In this document: positions 36,683 through 47,737 of the stretch, in pieces | Layout of the letters: every line of letters starts with the position of its first letter | How positions within the stretch are numbered: position 1 is the first letter of the stretch | Program-made: the position numbers and the translations under genes | Assembly: GCA_010093605.1 (NCBI GenBank) | Contig: MU004184.1 | Coordinates: forward strand, 887,897 to 951,896 | DNA length: 64,000 nt | Source of the DNA: Lophium mytilinum | Taxonomy: Eukaryota > Ascomycota > Dothideomycetes > Mytilinidiales > Mytilinidiaceae | Reading direction: 5' to 3' | Notes under the pieces: generated by a model | The model's input: the letters and a program-made list of their open reading frames with translations, nothing else | What the model was told of the DNA's origin: nothing | Database searches by the model: none

Positions 36683-39103
36683 TCACCACGAGGCACCTCC
36701 CTTACCTCCGAAGCCACCGCTATCTTCAACTTTCTTCATCCCTCCCCTCTTCTGCTGAGCCGCCTCATGCTTCCGCAGTTCCTCTGGCACTCTCGAAATC
36801 TGCGACTTCATAAGCATCTGCTTAAGGTCGTACATGACATCTCCATCCTCATTGCCCAAGAACGTAATCGCCACACCGCTCTTGCCCGCTCGTCCCGTAC
36901 GACCAACACGATGCGTATAGCTCTCGATGTTATTGGCCATATTGAAATTGACCACCAGGCTGACGTCCGGCACATCGATACCTCTACCCGCGACATCGGT
37001 AGCCACAAGAATATCAGCCTGTCCCTTTCGTATGCTTTCGAGCGCGGCCTCTCGCTGGTCCTGCGTCTTCGAGCCGTGCAGCGTGGCGCAGCTGAAGCCC
37101 ATTTGCTTGACGTCACGAGCGACGGCGTCGCAGTTGCGCTTGATGTTGACGAAGACGATGATGGGGGCGGCGAATTCGCCGGAGCTGAGGATCTCTTGAA
37201 GACGCTTCTTGCGCTTGTCTTCGCCCGAGACAAACTCGACACGCTGCTCGACTGTTTCCACGGCCTCGCCAACGTTACCGATAGTGACGATAGCGGGGCG
37301 GCGGAGATATTTTCGGGCGATACGTTCGATGGCGGGCGGCATGGTTGCCGTGTACATCATTGTCTGGCGGTAACGGTCTTTACCACCAAGGTGGCGGGAC
37401 ATGGCGACGGCGTTCTCAGCATCGTCGTTATCGGGTTTTTCGTTGCCGACAGGGAGGGCTTCGAGGATTTTGTTGACGGATTCTTCAAAGCCAAGATCGA
37501 CCATGCGATCCGCTTCGTCCATGATGATATAGCAGCACTGGCCCAGGACCAAAACGCGGCGCTCGATGCAGTCGACTAGACGGCCAGGGGTCGCAATAAT
37601 GATCTCGGCACCGTCCCGCATGTTGTACGCTTGTTCTTCAATGGAGTGACCACCAACGAGACTGACGCAAGTGAATCCGAGAGGAGTTGCAAATTTCTTC
37701 GCTTCAATCTCGATTTGCTGCGCCAATTCACGAGTTGGTGCCAGGATGATAGCGTACGGACCGTCAGCCTTCGTCATCTCGTTCAGCGGTGGGAGGTCTG
37801 AGATGTAAACTAGGAGAGGTAGCAGGAAGGCAGCCGTTTTACCAGAACCAGTGACGGCAACACCAATTAGATCTCGAGACTGCAAGGCAATCGGAATAGC
37901 TGCACGCTGAACCGCGGATGGTTCCAGGTAGCCAGCTTCATCGACCACATCAAGCAACCGCTTCGGAAGGTTTGACTCGGACCATGAGCGCATAGGATTC
38001 GGGATTGAGCCACCTTTAGTACTGATGTTGAAGTCTTCCTTGAAGATACGCCAGTCCCTCTCGCGCATTTGGTCCAGTCTCTTCTCGCTCCAGTGCTTGT
38101 CCAGTCCATTTCGGGTTCCCTCCTCTTTCCTTCGGCGCTCCATCTCTGCCATCGCCTGTACACGAGCATCGCCAGTCTCACGGTCCCGCTGTGCCAGAGC
38201 TAGCGCATACTTCTGCGCACCATGATCTGCGACATCATCGGCAAATCCGCCCAGCCTACCCCGACCGAAGAAGTTCGCCTCGGCCTGAGTCTTGTATAGC
38301 TCGTTGTAGTTCTGGCTCGTGTCCTCCTCAGCGTTCCACTCGAAATTGAACTTCTTCTCGGTAGTCCTCTTGCGCTTCTTCTTGGCCGAGAACGTGGACT
38401 GGTTCTGGTCTGCTCCCATGTATCGTTGCCGGATCAAAGCTGCTTCGTTATCCTCCGGCTTTGGCCTCTTGGTGCCCTTTTCTCCCTTCGGCGGCGGTGG
38501 AGGCGGTGCCATGTCCTGGCCACGGCTATTCCCATTCGAACGCATCGCCGCTGGTCCCGTTGGGATCTCGCCATTCCGCAAGGCACGAGGGCCTGTAGGA
38601 ACTCCAGATCTGGATGTCGCGGTATGTGACTGGCCATTGACAATGCCAACCTGCTGGGGGGTGTCCCTGGAAGATTCCGCCTTCCGCTGTGCCTCCTCAG
38701 CCTCTTTCACGCGCTTCTCGAGGGCGAGTTTCTCACGTTGAGCTTTGTTGAGAAACTTAGGCTGCGCATATGTTAGTGAAGCCCAAACTGTGCTAGAGTC
38801 TCTGGTGAACATAGGACCATCAGAGGGGCGACAAGTACTAACCTTAGCAGCAGCCGCGTCGGCCTCCTTCTTCTTCTTGAGGATCTCCTCGATACTGAGA
38901 GGCTCGGCCTTCGGTTTCGCAGCGCCCCATCCTTTCTTCTGCTTGGGTGCGCCAGACTCAGGCGGAGGCGGCGGGAGTTCTGCAGGCGGCGGAGGAGGTG
39001 GGAGTGTCTCCGGCGGAGGTGGCGGTGGTGCAAGCTCCTGGGGGGGTGGAGGCGGCGGCGCAAGCTCCTCTGGGGGAGGCGGTGGTGGTGCGAAGCTCAA
39101 CAT
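36683..39103 (-). CDS. PRP28: DEAD-box pre-mRNA splicing helicase Prp28
   Basis: Two exons: 39103-38843 and 38761-36683, giving 779 residues. The 81-nt intron has no in-frame stop, but splicing joins AAAAK to PKFLNKAQREKLALEKR, which I recall as the conserved Prp28 sequence. A proline-rich N-terminus and basic linker precede the helicase core: AVTGSGKTAAFLLP (motif I), PTRELAQQ (Ia), MDEADRMVDLGFEE (II), TATMPP (III, normally SAT), DVAGRGIDVPDV (V) and HRVGRTGRAGKSG (VI). Prp28 displaces U1 from the 5' splice site during spliceosome activation, in the U5 or tri-snRNP. A Thr replaces Ser in motif III. It is divergent from the unknown gene at 39577. Confidence 0.94.
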   Translation of the reverse strand: MLSFAPPPPPPEELAPPPPPPQELAPPPPPPETLPPPPPPAELPPPPPESGAPKQKKGWGAAKPKAEPLSIEEILKKKKEADAAAAKVSTCRPSDGPMFTRDSSTVWASLTYAQPKFLNKAQREKLALEKRVKEAEEAQRKAESSRDTPQQVGIVNGQSHTATSRSGVPTGPRALRNGEIPTGPAAMRSNGNSRGQDMAPPPPPPKGEKGTKRPKPEDNEAALIRQRYMGADQNQSTFSAKKKRKRTTEKKFNFEWNAEEDTSQNYNELYKTQAEANFFGRGRLGGFADDVADHGAQKYALALAQRDRETGDARVQAMAEMERRRKEEGTRNGLDKHWSEKRLDQMRERDWRIFKEDFNISTKGGSIPNPMRSWSESNLPKRLLDVVDEAGYLEPSAVQRAAIPIALQSRDLIGVAVTGSGKTAAFLLPLLVYISDLPPLNEMTKADGPYAIILAPTRELAQQIEIEAKKFATPLGFTCVSLVGGHSIEEQAYNMRDGAEIIIATPGRLVDCIERRVLVLGQCCYIIMDEADRMVDLGFEESVNKILEALPVGNEKPDNDDAENAVAMSRHLGGKDRYRQTMMYTATMPPAIERIARKYLRRPAIVTIGNVGEAVETVEQRVEFVSGEDKRKKRLQEILSSGEFAAPIIVFVNIKRNCDAVARDVKQMGFSCATLHGSKTQDQREAALESIRKGQADILVATDVAGRGIDVPDVSLVVNFNMANNIESYTHRVGRTGRAGKSGVAITFLGNEDGDVMYDLKQMLMKSQISRVPEELRKHEAAQQKRGGMKKVEDSGGFGGKGGASW
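38960..39091 (-). repeat. Proline-coding tandem repeat in PRP28 N-terminus
   Basis: Four to five imperfect units encode a six-proline run followed by a short acidic linker (EELA, QELA, ETLP, AELP). It is expected to be length-variable between strains and could bind WW, SH3 or profilin-type partners. Confidence 0.85.
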
Positions 39104-39576
39104 TGCTACTGTGCCGGTGAGTGAGGTTGTGGTGTGTTGTAGAGAAAGTGTAGAGCGAAGGTCGATGTTGCCGCCGCCTCGGAATATTGTACTAGACTGC
39201 CAAGCATTTTAGGGCCGACCAATCAGGCGCCACTGACTCAAAATGGTCCGACATCACTCTATCTCCTTCAACATGGAGATGTAGAAGACTCGAACAGTCT
39301 ACTCCATCCTATGTGGTAACTCTCGAACAGAGAATCGGCTCTCCTCTTATGGAAGGAACCATATTTTCGAATTCACCATGGCTCAGCTTCTCACAAACCG
39401 TGGTCGGATGCTTGCGCTCTGATTTTGCGCTCTGATGTCTTTAATATTGAGTATATTATATCCCCCGCGCATAGCAATGCTCTTCATACCTCACAAACTC
39501 CGCAGACACAATCCATCACATAAAGCTTTTGCTTCTTCAAGGCCATTAGAGCTTCTCACCTTCCACCTCAGCTACT
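39104..39576. other. Divergent promoter region PRP28 / unknown gene
   Basis: 473 bp between two divergent starts, presumably holding both promoters. No further coding sequence seen. Confidence 0.5.
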
Positions 39577-40449
39577 ATGGCGGATGACAACAGCACTACA
39601 CCTCGCACTGGGTCCATGAGGGATGATACACCAGAGCTTCTTCGGGGAGACATCAGCAGAGTCCACCAGGGAATACACCCAGAAACTTCTGGCTCACAAG
39701 TTCTCAAGATTCTCGTTAAACGAGGTCTTTCGCGCGGGAATATCCTCTGGGTTCTTCATTTATACCTTCTTCTCCCCAAGAAGAAAGCTGCCGTAAGTGC
39801 CGTACCGTTGGACTTCTCAGCCTAACACTAGTCCATCTGCTGACTGATATCACAGGCCGATGCCATCTCCACCATTAACGGCTTGTTAGAGATCCCACGC
39901 GATCTCACATTCCGCCAAGACGACTTTTGGATACACACGGATAAGGATACGAACATGATCCCCTTTTCGTTCATCGGTTTTGCTTATGCCCAGAACCACG
40001 AGTACTACATCCGCAGCTCCGAAGCCACCCACCAAAACCCCCTAAACTCGATCGCCATCAAACTTGTCCATCTCGGAGACAGCGACATCGAGTTCGAGCA
40101 CTGTCTGAACATGCATCTAAAAGGACTCGTTACCAACATACCCGCTCTCACAGAAATCCAACTGATCGCTCCGGAATGCTACTCGCAGGCCGAAAGTACT
40201 ACGGGAATGAGCAGTACGTGTCCAGGATGTAGACAGCAATACGACACCCTAGAGCAGCGAACCCGGGCCTTTAAGCAAAAGCATGGGAACATGGTGACTA
40301 TAGAGGAAGCTAACGGCGTTTTAAGGTGTGTTTGGACCTGTAGAGTTGCCGGGGATCAGGGGGAGGAGAGGAAGGTGACGTTGCGGTTTGGGTATCACGG
40401 CGAGGTTCCTTGTCGTGCTTGGATGCACTACTTTCGAGAGTGCACCTGA
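39577..40449 (+). CDS. Hypothetical protein, no recognised family
   Basis: Two exons: 39577-39792 and 39856-40449, joined in frame by a GTAAGT-CACAG intron with a CTGAC branch site, giving 269 residues. The first ATG at 39577 follows tactATGGCGG. The protein is soluble-looking with mixed composition. A CPGC pair at SSTCPGCRQQYDTL and scattered cysteines further on (LRCVWTCRVAG, VPCRAWMHYFRECT) could bind metal, but no known finger spacing is complete. I do not recognise it. The clean intron and codon-like composition support a real gene. Confidence 0.65.
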
Positions 40450-41139
40450 AGACTACTGAGGAAGATTAGTGCCGAGGCCTCTAAGTGATTGAAACCGACA
40501 ATGCGAGGTTGAAGACTCATAATCGAGTCTCGACGGTGGTATGTATGTTCTCTCGCCGTAGATCCATGGGTACTCGTTGGTGACTTCTTGGAGCACCACC
40601 TCGACCCACTTTCAAAAAGAGGGAGATCATGTTCGGATAACCAGCAGCATCTGGAGGGTTGGCCGTATGCGGCTGGTCCAAAAGGTCTTTCTTGGATGTG
40701 GACCTCTCCTGCGCTTTAGTCTTGAACATCAGCTAGCAACAATTAACACTGGGGAAACTGAGAAAAGGGGACTGACAATTTAAGGATATAGGAGGTATTT
40801 TTGACAATGATGTGCGCTGAGAGCACACGAGGGGGGGATATGGTGTGCATCTAGACGAGAAACAAACTGTCCAAATAGCTATTCTTCCCACAAAAGCTCA
40901 GCAACAGCATGCTCTTGTTATAACAGTGTAGCAATGCCTCGTTCTCGTTAGTCTATCGAACCTAATGAAGTCCTAACCCCTGCATTAGCCTCAGCCTTAC
41001 CAATGCACAACCTCGCTCATTCCGCCATCGACTCATCGCTTCATGAAAAGACATACACGCATCCAACCCACAGCACTACCAATACTCCTACAAACACCAA
41101 ACCGCCCTCCTCTCAATCAATCTCCTAACCCCCAATCCC
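40450..41139. other. Intergenic region between convergent genes
   Basis: 3' flanks of the unknown gene (+) and the GCK-III kinase (-). No gene, RNA or repeat recognised. Confidence 0.5.
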
Positions 41140-43671
41140 TCACTCATCCTCCGCCTCAACCCTAACAAGCACCTCCTCCAAAAATCCCTCCAAAAACCCC
41201 ACCACCTCGCCCCCCATTCCCACGGGCGCCGCCTCATCCCACGCATCAATCTCGCGCATCACCCGCGCCGCCTTCGCAACCAGCCTCTTCACGCTCTCAT
41301 GCGCCTCGGCCCGCTTCCGCGCCAGCTTCTCCTCCCGCTCGCCTAGCACGCCACGCTGCTCGCGCTCCGCTTCCTTCTTGACCTGCTGGCTCAAGTTCCA
41401 CGTCCGCCGAGCGAGCGCGGCTTCGAGCGCGGGGATGACGACGCCGTTGAGCGCCGTGATCTCGGGACTCGCGCTCGAGGTTGTGCTGGTACTTTCGCGG
41501 CTGTTGGGGTTGGCGGTGAGGATGGAGTTGCGGGCCGAGGCGTCGGCGCGTTGCTGGGGCGTACCCATGCTTTTGATGCGGTTGGAGCCGCCCGAGAGGC
41601 GCATGCGGGGGCCGCGGTTGGGAGTCTCTAGACTCAGCTCGATGCCGGGCGGGTTGAGACTACTTCGCGGCGATGACAGCCGCGAGGGGGATTGGAGTTG
41701 TGCTGGGAGTAGGGGTAGGATAGGGAGCTGATGATGTGGTGGAACCGGTGGTTGCTGTGATGTAGAGCTGCTATCCGCGTCTCGCCCCATTGCACCGTGG
41801 AAGTTTAGTCCAGGGGGCGGAGGCGGCGAGAAAGTGGGAAGAGGTTGCTGTCCTACGACTGGTAGTGGTTTTTCTGATGCCTTGACCGCAGTCTGCGCAC
41901 TGGAGCCAGTGTTCGCGGCGTCGGTCCGAGAATTGCGGCTTTGGCCCTTGAAGGGCGGTATTGGCGGCAGACTGAATGGGCTAGAGAGCAGACTTGACTT
42001 TGGCTTTTGCCTCTCTGCAGTCTGTGGCGCGACAGGTGAGTTGATATCCAGCGATGCCATGTCCGCCGCTATGGCTTGCTGAATGTAGTCGTCAAACTCC
42101 AAATTCAGGGGGTTGCTAGAATGTGATGGTGGCAGCGGTTTCTGTGGCGTCTGCGGACTGAAAACTTGTGAAGTACGAGGAGGCGAGTGTTGTGGTGGTA
42201 GAGGGGGATTGCGTTTCTTCTCCGGGGAAAGAGGCAGAAGTATCCTCGCTGCTCCGCCAGGCGATACTGGTATTGTGGGGGTAAGTGCTAGCCTCTTGGT
42301 CGGAGATGGTGGCAGTTGCGGTGGACTCGATGCCCGTATGGTGCCTGTCGGTGTAAACGCGTTCTCAGCTCCTATGTCGGATTCGACCGGTTTCCGGGTT
42401 GGTGACTGCTGAGGCAGAGGATCTGACGAGTAAGGCTTCCGCGTATTTTGAGCTGCCTCGTTCATGGATGTTAGTGGTCTATGGGCGGCTGGCCGAACGG
42501 TGCCGAAGTCCCAGAGGTCATCCTGGGCAGGAGTTCGCCTTTGAGGGGCATTCTGCTCTAGCTCATCCTCCTCTTCCTCGGCTGAGTCTTTGCCATGCCG
42601 CGCATACCACCTCTCGTTCCGCTCAATCAACTCCGTGAGATAGGTATTCTTCTTTGCTTTGCGAATGAATGGATGTTTCAGGAGCTCCTTCGCGGACGGC
42701 CGCTCTCGTGGTTCCTTCTTCAAGCACGCCTCGACGAAGTCTTTGAAAGGCTTGCTAAAGTTGCCCTCTAACGCTGGGGGAGGATTCTTCGGGATGAGAA
42801 AAAGCACCTTCATAGGATGAATATCCGAATATGGCGGTTCGCCCATTGCAAGTTCCAGCGCCGTGATACCAAGTGACCAGATATCTGCCTTATGATCATA
42901 GCCAGACTGCTTGATGACCTCTGGCGCCATCCAAAAAGGTGTCCCCACAAACGTGTTTTTCTTCGTCATGGTAGCGGAGAGCTGGCCCGAGACGCCGAAA
43001 TCCGCGAGTTTGACCTGGCCATTGGAGCCCAGGAGGATATTCGCCGCTGTTCGGATTAGTAATGTATCCCTATACAGAGTCTGCAGCTTGTGAACATACC
43101 CTTTATATCCCGATGCAGCTTGTTGTCAGCATGCAGATACTCCAGCCCCATCAGCAACTCCCTCAATATGATAGTAATGTACTCCTCCGGTATAACCCCC
43201 GGCTTCAACAAATCCCCACAGCTCCCACCAGAGCAGAACTCCATGATGATCCACAGGTCCGACCCTTTCAGAAACGAGCCGAAGTACTTTGTGACGTATG
43301 GGGAGTGGAGTTCGGAGAGGATGGAGATTTCCTGAATGATGTCGTCGACTTCGTCTTCGGCATTTTCGACGTCGATGACTTTGATGGCGACGGAGGCGCC
43401 GGTGCGTTTGTCTACTCTGTTGTGTGTTAGTTTCTGTACAAAAACGAAGCATATCATTCCCACGAATGCGGGGCTTCTAGGTACTGTCTGGAAGTGGAAC
43501 AGCAGCAGACTTACCCTTTGTAAACCTTTCCGAAGCTCCCACCACCTATATACAACTGTCAGTCTCTTTCCTTCTTTATAATGCTTCCCCTAGGCATTTC
43601 TTACCAATACACGCTTGCTTCGTATACAACATCTCCGGGTCCACCGCTCCATCCATGAATTCACTCGCCAT
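41140..43671 (-). CDS. STE20-family GCK-III kinase (MST3/severin-kinase-like)
   Basis: Four exons: 43671-43605, 43545-43515 (31 nt), 43416-43100 and 43046-41140, giving 773 residues. The protein begins [19 protein letters not shown] and runs into the Gly loop [13 protein letters not shown], encoded across the micro-exon. Other motifs: [45 protein letters not shown] and [20 protein letters not shown]. This matches the GCK-III group (fungal MST-1/Ppk11-like, human MST3/MST4), linked to septation, polarity and STRIPAK signalling. About 480 residues of Pro/Ser-rich tail follow, with a charged coiled segment ([20 protein letters not shown]) near the end. The Sid1/SepL branch is the main alternative. 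Confidence 0.92.
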
Positions 43672-45079
43672 ACCCGCAGACCAACGTCAGATCTGGTCCC
43701 AAGCTGTCGAGGATGTGGACGAACTGTTTGTCCAAGCGGTCAAGCTCAGTGTCGCAAGTATCCAATTCGCGGTGGTGGTAGCTTAGTGGCCAGCAACGAT
43801 GAAGGTCGGCAGCGGAGGAGAGGGGAGGAAGCTGCGCCGCTCGGTAAGAGTCAAAGACCAGGGCGGCCCCAAGGATCCTAGAGGTGCAGTATACACGGTG
43901 AATGGGTCGGCGAAGCTGTCCGTGTAGCGGGCAAGTTCCTGCAGAGCGATGCACATCAGCATTCGTAGCTCCCATCTCAACCCACCTCCAGCACTCTCAC
44001 CGCCGCGTCACACTCACCAACAAGTCGAAAGCGGGTCCAGAAGCTCCAATTCACTCTCACCGCCTCTCAGAAGGTTCAATCGACGCGGTAGACGGGTGCA
44101 GAGAAGCGTGTAGCCTCAGCCGTGGAGAAGGAGTCGTTCGCGGGGGACGTAAACAGCGGCGGTTAATTTCCGTATGGCGGGCCCGCGTGTATTTAGTAGA
44201 CGCCACAACAGACGTCGATCCCTTTCATCGAGGGGGGGTTACATGGGCAGAGCAGAAGAATGAAGACGAGGCAAAGGCGGAGAGGTTCATTGAGAAATGC
44301 AGCCTGTTTACCCTCTGGTTGTCATGGATGTTGCTGGCATGTATGGCCTGTTTAAAGGTGCGGCCGGGGTGTCCCTCCTTCTGGCGATGCGGCGAGCCTC
44401 CTTCCTCACTGGTAGAGCAGCAGCTACGAAACGCGTTTTCTTGGCCTCTAAGAAGTGGAGGAACTGTTGCAAATCAAATGGGCAGGTCTGATGCGTCGTT
44501 CGCGTTGCACGGAAGTTCGCCGTTTCAAATTCCCTAAATTCACGAGCATTGGTTCGTCGAGCCTTCTCCGCAAATCACGGGCTCTGATTGGTCGAAAGCA
44601 GTTCCTTGAGTATAATTGCTGCCCAAAAGAGAGCTTCCTTAAACCCCTATAATCCCACACGCAGCTAGATGGTCATAATCATATTCACATGAAGAAGTAC
44701 AGAGTCTCGCCCTGGAAACACGATCTCAGTCTCGCGCAAAAAGGGAAGCTGTCGTAGACGCAAAGCACGGGTATCGTCGATTTTCGCTCGCTCTCCAGCA
44801 CTACAGTGCCATGCGTGTTTTCGCTTCATTCTCCCGCCATATCCAGTGAACTGAACCTTTCAAAAACGCCGCCGAACTTGCTTACCCTTGGCTGAGTTTC
44901 TTTCTCCCATTAAAGCAATGCAAAGAATAATATTTCGCGCCGAAAAAATAGCGTCATTGTGTCTGCTGTCCAAAAGCATAGGACAGAAAAGAACGGTCGA
45001 GCCAAAGATGATGAGTATGCCAACCAAAAACGTTGACCAGGATAGGAAAGGCACAAGACTCTCGGATTAGAATGAAGAA
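43672..45079. other. Intergenic region
   Basis: 1.4 kb between the kinase start and the next gene's 3' end. A 211-codon frame at 43902-44537 has no recognisable feature. The region presumably contains the kinase promoter. Confidence 0.5.
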
Positions 45080-47737
45080 CTACCGCCTCTTCACAACCTC
45101 AGGCGTAATGTCGCTCTCGTCCTCCTCCTCCACGGGCGCGGGCGTCCTCCTCTCATGCCTCCGCTCCGGCCTCCTCCTCCGATTGAAGCTGATGTTGCTC
45201 GCTGAGTCATCTGGCGCAATCTCACTCCTCCCGTCATCAATTCCATCGTCCGTCTCGCTCTCCCAGCCGCCCCACCCAGCCGCTGACGCCGGCGTGCCCA
45301 GCCTGACCTCGATGCCGTCAGTCATGGAACCACGGCGCGCCTGCGCAGCCATGGCGAGACCAGCGCTGCGTTCGCGGAGGTTGCGCCGAACTGTCTCGGC
45401 TTTGCAATGGAGAGCCTCGAAGGCGTTTTCGAGAGTTTCCATGCCGAGGTAGATTTCGCGCTCCACTTCAGCGAGGACTGCGATTTCCGTCTCTTCGTCC
45501 ATTTGGACGGGTGCGCCGAAGGAGGATGACCCCGGGGTCCCGGACATGCCGCGATTTGGGCTAAAGGGAGTGGGGCCGCGAGATGGGCCTCGAGATGGCA
45601 TGCCGGCCGCACTGAATGGTGTCGTGGTCCGAGAAAGGGGTGTTGGTCCTCTTGAAGGGCCTCGCGACATAGGGGTTCCAAAGGAGGGAAATGCGTTCTC
45701 TGCACCGGACCATAGGAATCCGTCGAACCGTCCTGATACTAGAATCTCCCACTCACCAGCGCTGACAGCAGCTAGAGTAGCCAAGACACTATGAATCTCC
45801 GGGTTTTTAAGGAGATACATGGTACATTCCGGATCCCGGGGTGGCTTATCTAAGCGATAGAGTCTCTGAAGAGCCAGCGAGGTCTTTGCCAGTACTTCAG
45901 TGCTGACCTTGGCCAACGGAGTCTGCGCTCGTGACGCAGGCAACGTCGACATTCCTTTGTAAAGAGCCGTGAACAGTGGTCTTTTCTGGGGCTCGAGATG
46001 TGTGAGCATCGCAAAAAGCAACGTTTCATCGTCGACCTCTTGTGGCGGACTTGAAGCCTCCTCGGGTTGTGCTGAAAGCCAGTTCTGGACAGCCGTTTTG
46101 GTCTTCTTACTTTGCCGCACATAGTGCTCCCGATATTCTTCTGGTACGTCAATATCCAGCTTTTGCATTGGGGCCTCCTGTTCCATATCGGCGATACCCA
46201 GTCCGGAAGCTGCAATTGAAAAAGGGGGCCAGGGGGGTAGTTCTCGGCGTCCAGACACATACTCCAGGATCTCGCCCCAGCTAACACCGGTCTCTTCGTC
46301 CGATGGGTCCTGCATTGCCAGCGGCAGGCACATGATGCATTGGCAGCTTTCCGAGGATATGTTGCGGGCAAACACAGCCTCTAGTCGGTCTAGCAGCCTG
46401 CGTGCTACTGAACGATACCCGGTGGCGACAGCGATTGATCCATGCTTTGAGATGACTTGATTGTAGCTTTCCAACAAACTTTGGAAAGGGGCAAATATAC
46501 TTCGAACATCGGTGTTCTGCGAGGCTGGCACTCTGGGCGAGGTGTACTGCTGATACGCCGACACGGGTGACGAAGTAGCGACAGCTGACAGGAGACTCCG
46601 TGGGACTGGATGTGGGAGGCCGCCATGCTGCAGCAAGTAGTCGACTCGCGGCGCATCTGCATTCATGACTGGAGGAGGTGGCGGCGGTGGTGGCGTGAGT
46701 GGGGAGTCCATGTACATGGAATCTACGGACTGAGATCTGGAGATAGGGTCGTTGAATATTTCTATCATCGGATTACTCTTCTGGGTGGTCACAGGCGGGA
46801 AATCTGCATCTCTCGGTGTTGGGGTTCGTGGAGATGAATCGACGACTGATGGGGACGATTCTGTAGTGGACAAGGGTGTGGGCCGAGAGGGAGCCCTCTG
46901 GACAGGTGCAATTGACGTGGCATCGGAGTCTGTAGACTGAGTGACGACAGAAACAACATGCGATCCAGCAGATGCGGTACGACCTGGTGGTCTGGTATTT
47001 GGACTGATAGGTCTTGGAGCAGGTGGTGCCAGGTGTGCTGCCTTGTCTTGTTTGATCGTGCTTGTCCTCGACCGTTCCGTAGTGGACGTTATATCCGTCG
47101 CATCATCCATCTCTGTGCTCTGCCGTAAGCTTGACCTGGACGCCGAGAACTTTGGGCCTGGACCTGGTCCTGGTGTCAGTCGAGACGAGCTATCAGCACT
47201 CCTTCTCCCGCTTTCCGGCCCATGATGTCCTGTGTGCGCGGCCATTCGTATGCTACTCCCGCTCTCGGGCCGCCTCAGTTCTGGACCAGCTTCCGTCGCG
47301 GTGAGAGGAGGGCTCGGTGGTGCCCTATTCGGGGCTGCTGGATGTGTCTCCTCCCTTTCGTCCTTGTCCTCAGCATCCTGGCTAAGATCGGTGGGATTTG
47401 GTGTGAATGGAGACTTCCGTGCGTCGGCCACGTTCTCTTTGCTGTGGACCGCTTCCTTGGAGTGCTCCTTGCTGAAGGACGGGTACGGCAAGCTGGTCTT
47501 GGAACCGTACGGCGAGGAGAGGGCTTCCCGTCTCTCCATCTCAGGTACAATAGACATCTTGCGCGAGGAGTGGGAGGTACGGGAGGCCGATTTGCGGGTG
47601 CGCTCGCGAGTAGGATTGTCGGGATCTTTGGAGGACGTCTTCTTTCGGCGCCGGGGCTCTTCACCGTCGCGATCTTTGTCCTTGGAAGAGCTGGACGAGG
47701 CCTTCTTGCGTCGCCGGGGCTCTAGTATGCTGGACAT
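45080..47737 (-). CDS. Conserved-looking low-complexity protein, unknown function
   Basis: Single exon, 885 residues from ATG 47737. The first 330 residues are Arg/Lys/Ser/Pro-rich and disordered (RRRKKASSSSSKDKDRDGEE at the start). A probably folded middle part, about 385-680, includes DVRSIFAPFQSLLESYNQV, ATGYRSVARRLLDRLEAVF, a CQCIMC cysteine cluster, WGEILEYVSGRRELPPWPP and EEYREHYVRQSKKTKTAVQ. Its C-terminal part carries two copies of an RGPSRGPTPxS segment and ends in a basic-acidic tail. I have the impression the middle part is conserved in Pezizomycotina but know no function. A nuclear location is plausible from the basic clusters. Confidence 0.75.
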   Translation of the reverse strand: MSSILEPRRRKKASSSSSKDKDRDGEEPRRRKKTSSKDPDNPTRERTRKSASRTSHSSRKMSIVPEMERREALSSPYGSKTSLPYPSFSKEHSKEAVHSKENVADARKSPFTPNPTDLSQDAEDKDEREETHPAAPNRAPPSPPLTATEAGPELRRPESGSSIRMAAHTGHHGPESGRRSADSSSRLTPGPGPGPKFSASRSSLRQSTEMDDATDITSTTERSRTSTIKQDKAAHLAPPAPRPISPNTRPPGRTASAGSHVVSVVTQSTDSDATSIAPVQRAPSRPTPLSTTESSPSVVDSSPRTPTPRDADFPPVTTQKSNPMIEIFNDPISRSQSVDSMYMDSPLTPPPPPPPPVMNADAPRVDYLLQHGGLPHPVPRSLLSAVATSSPVSAYQQYTSPRVPASQNTDVRSIFAPFQSLLESYNQVISKHGSIAVATGYRSVARRLLDRLEAVFARNISSESCQCIMCLPLAMQDPSDEETGVSWGEILEYVSGRRELPPWPPFSIAASGLGIADMEQEAPMQKLDIDVPEEYREHYVRQSKKTKTAVQNWLSAQPEEASSPPQEVDDETLLFAMLTHLEPQKRPLFTALYKGMSTLPASRAQTPLAKVSTEVLAKTSLALQRLYRLDKPPRDPECTMYLLKNPEIHSVLATLAAVSAGEWEILVSGRFDGFLWSGAENAFPSFGTPMSRGPSRGPTPLSRTTTPFSAAGMPSRGPSRGPTPFSPNRGMSGTPGSSSFGAPVQMDEETEIAVLAEVEREIYLGMETLENAFEALHCKAETVRRNLRERSAGLAMAAQARRGSMTDGIEVRLGTPASAAGWGGWESETDDGIDDGRSEIAPDDSASNISFNRRRRPERRHERRTPAPVEEEDESDITPEVVKRR
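45540..45672 (-). repeat. Duplicated RGPSRGPTP-coding segment
   Basis: Two copies of a segment encoding SRGPSRGPTPxS are separated by a TTTPFSAAG-type spacer within the low-complexity protein. Probably phosphorylatable Ser/Thr-Pro repeats. Confidence 0.7.

Noticed and set aside
43902-44537. 211-codon plus-strand frame upstream of the GCK-III kinase
   Set aside because: No motif or supporting intron structure; likely promoter or leader sequence.
45080-47737. Annotation of the low-complexity protein as a DNA glycosylase
   Set aside because: No HhH-GPD-like sequence is visible in it; only the neighbouring gene at 48507-52082 has that domain.
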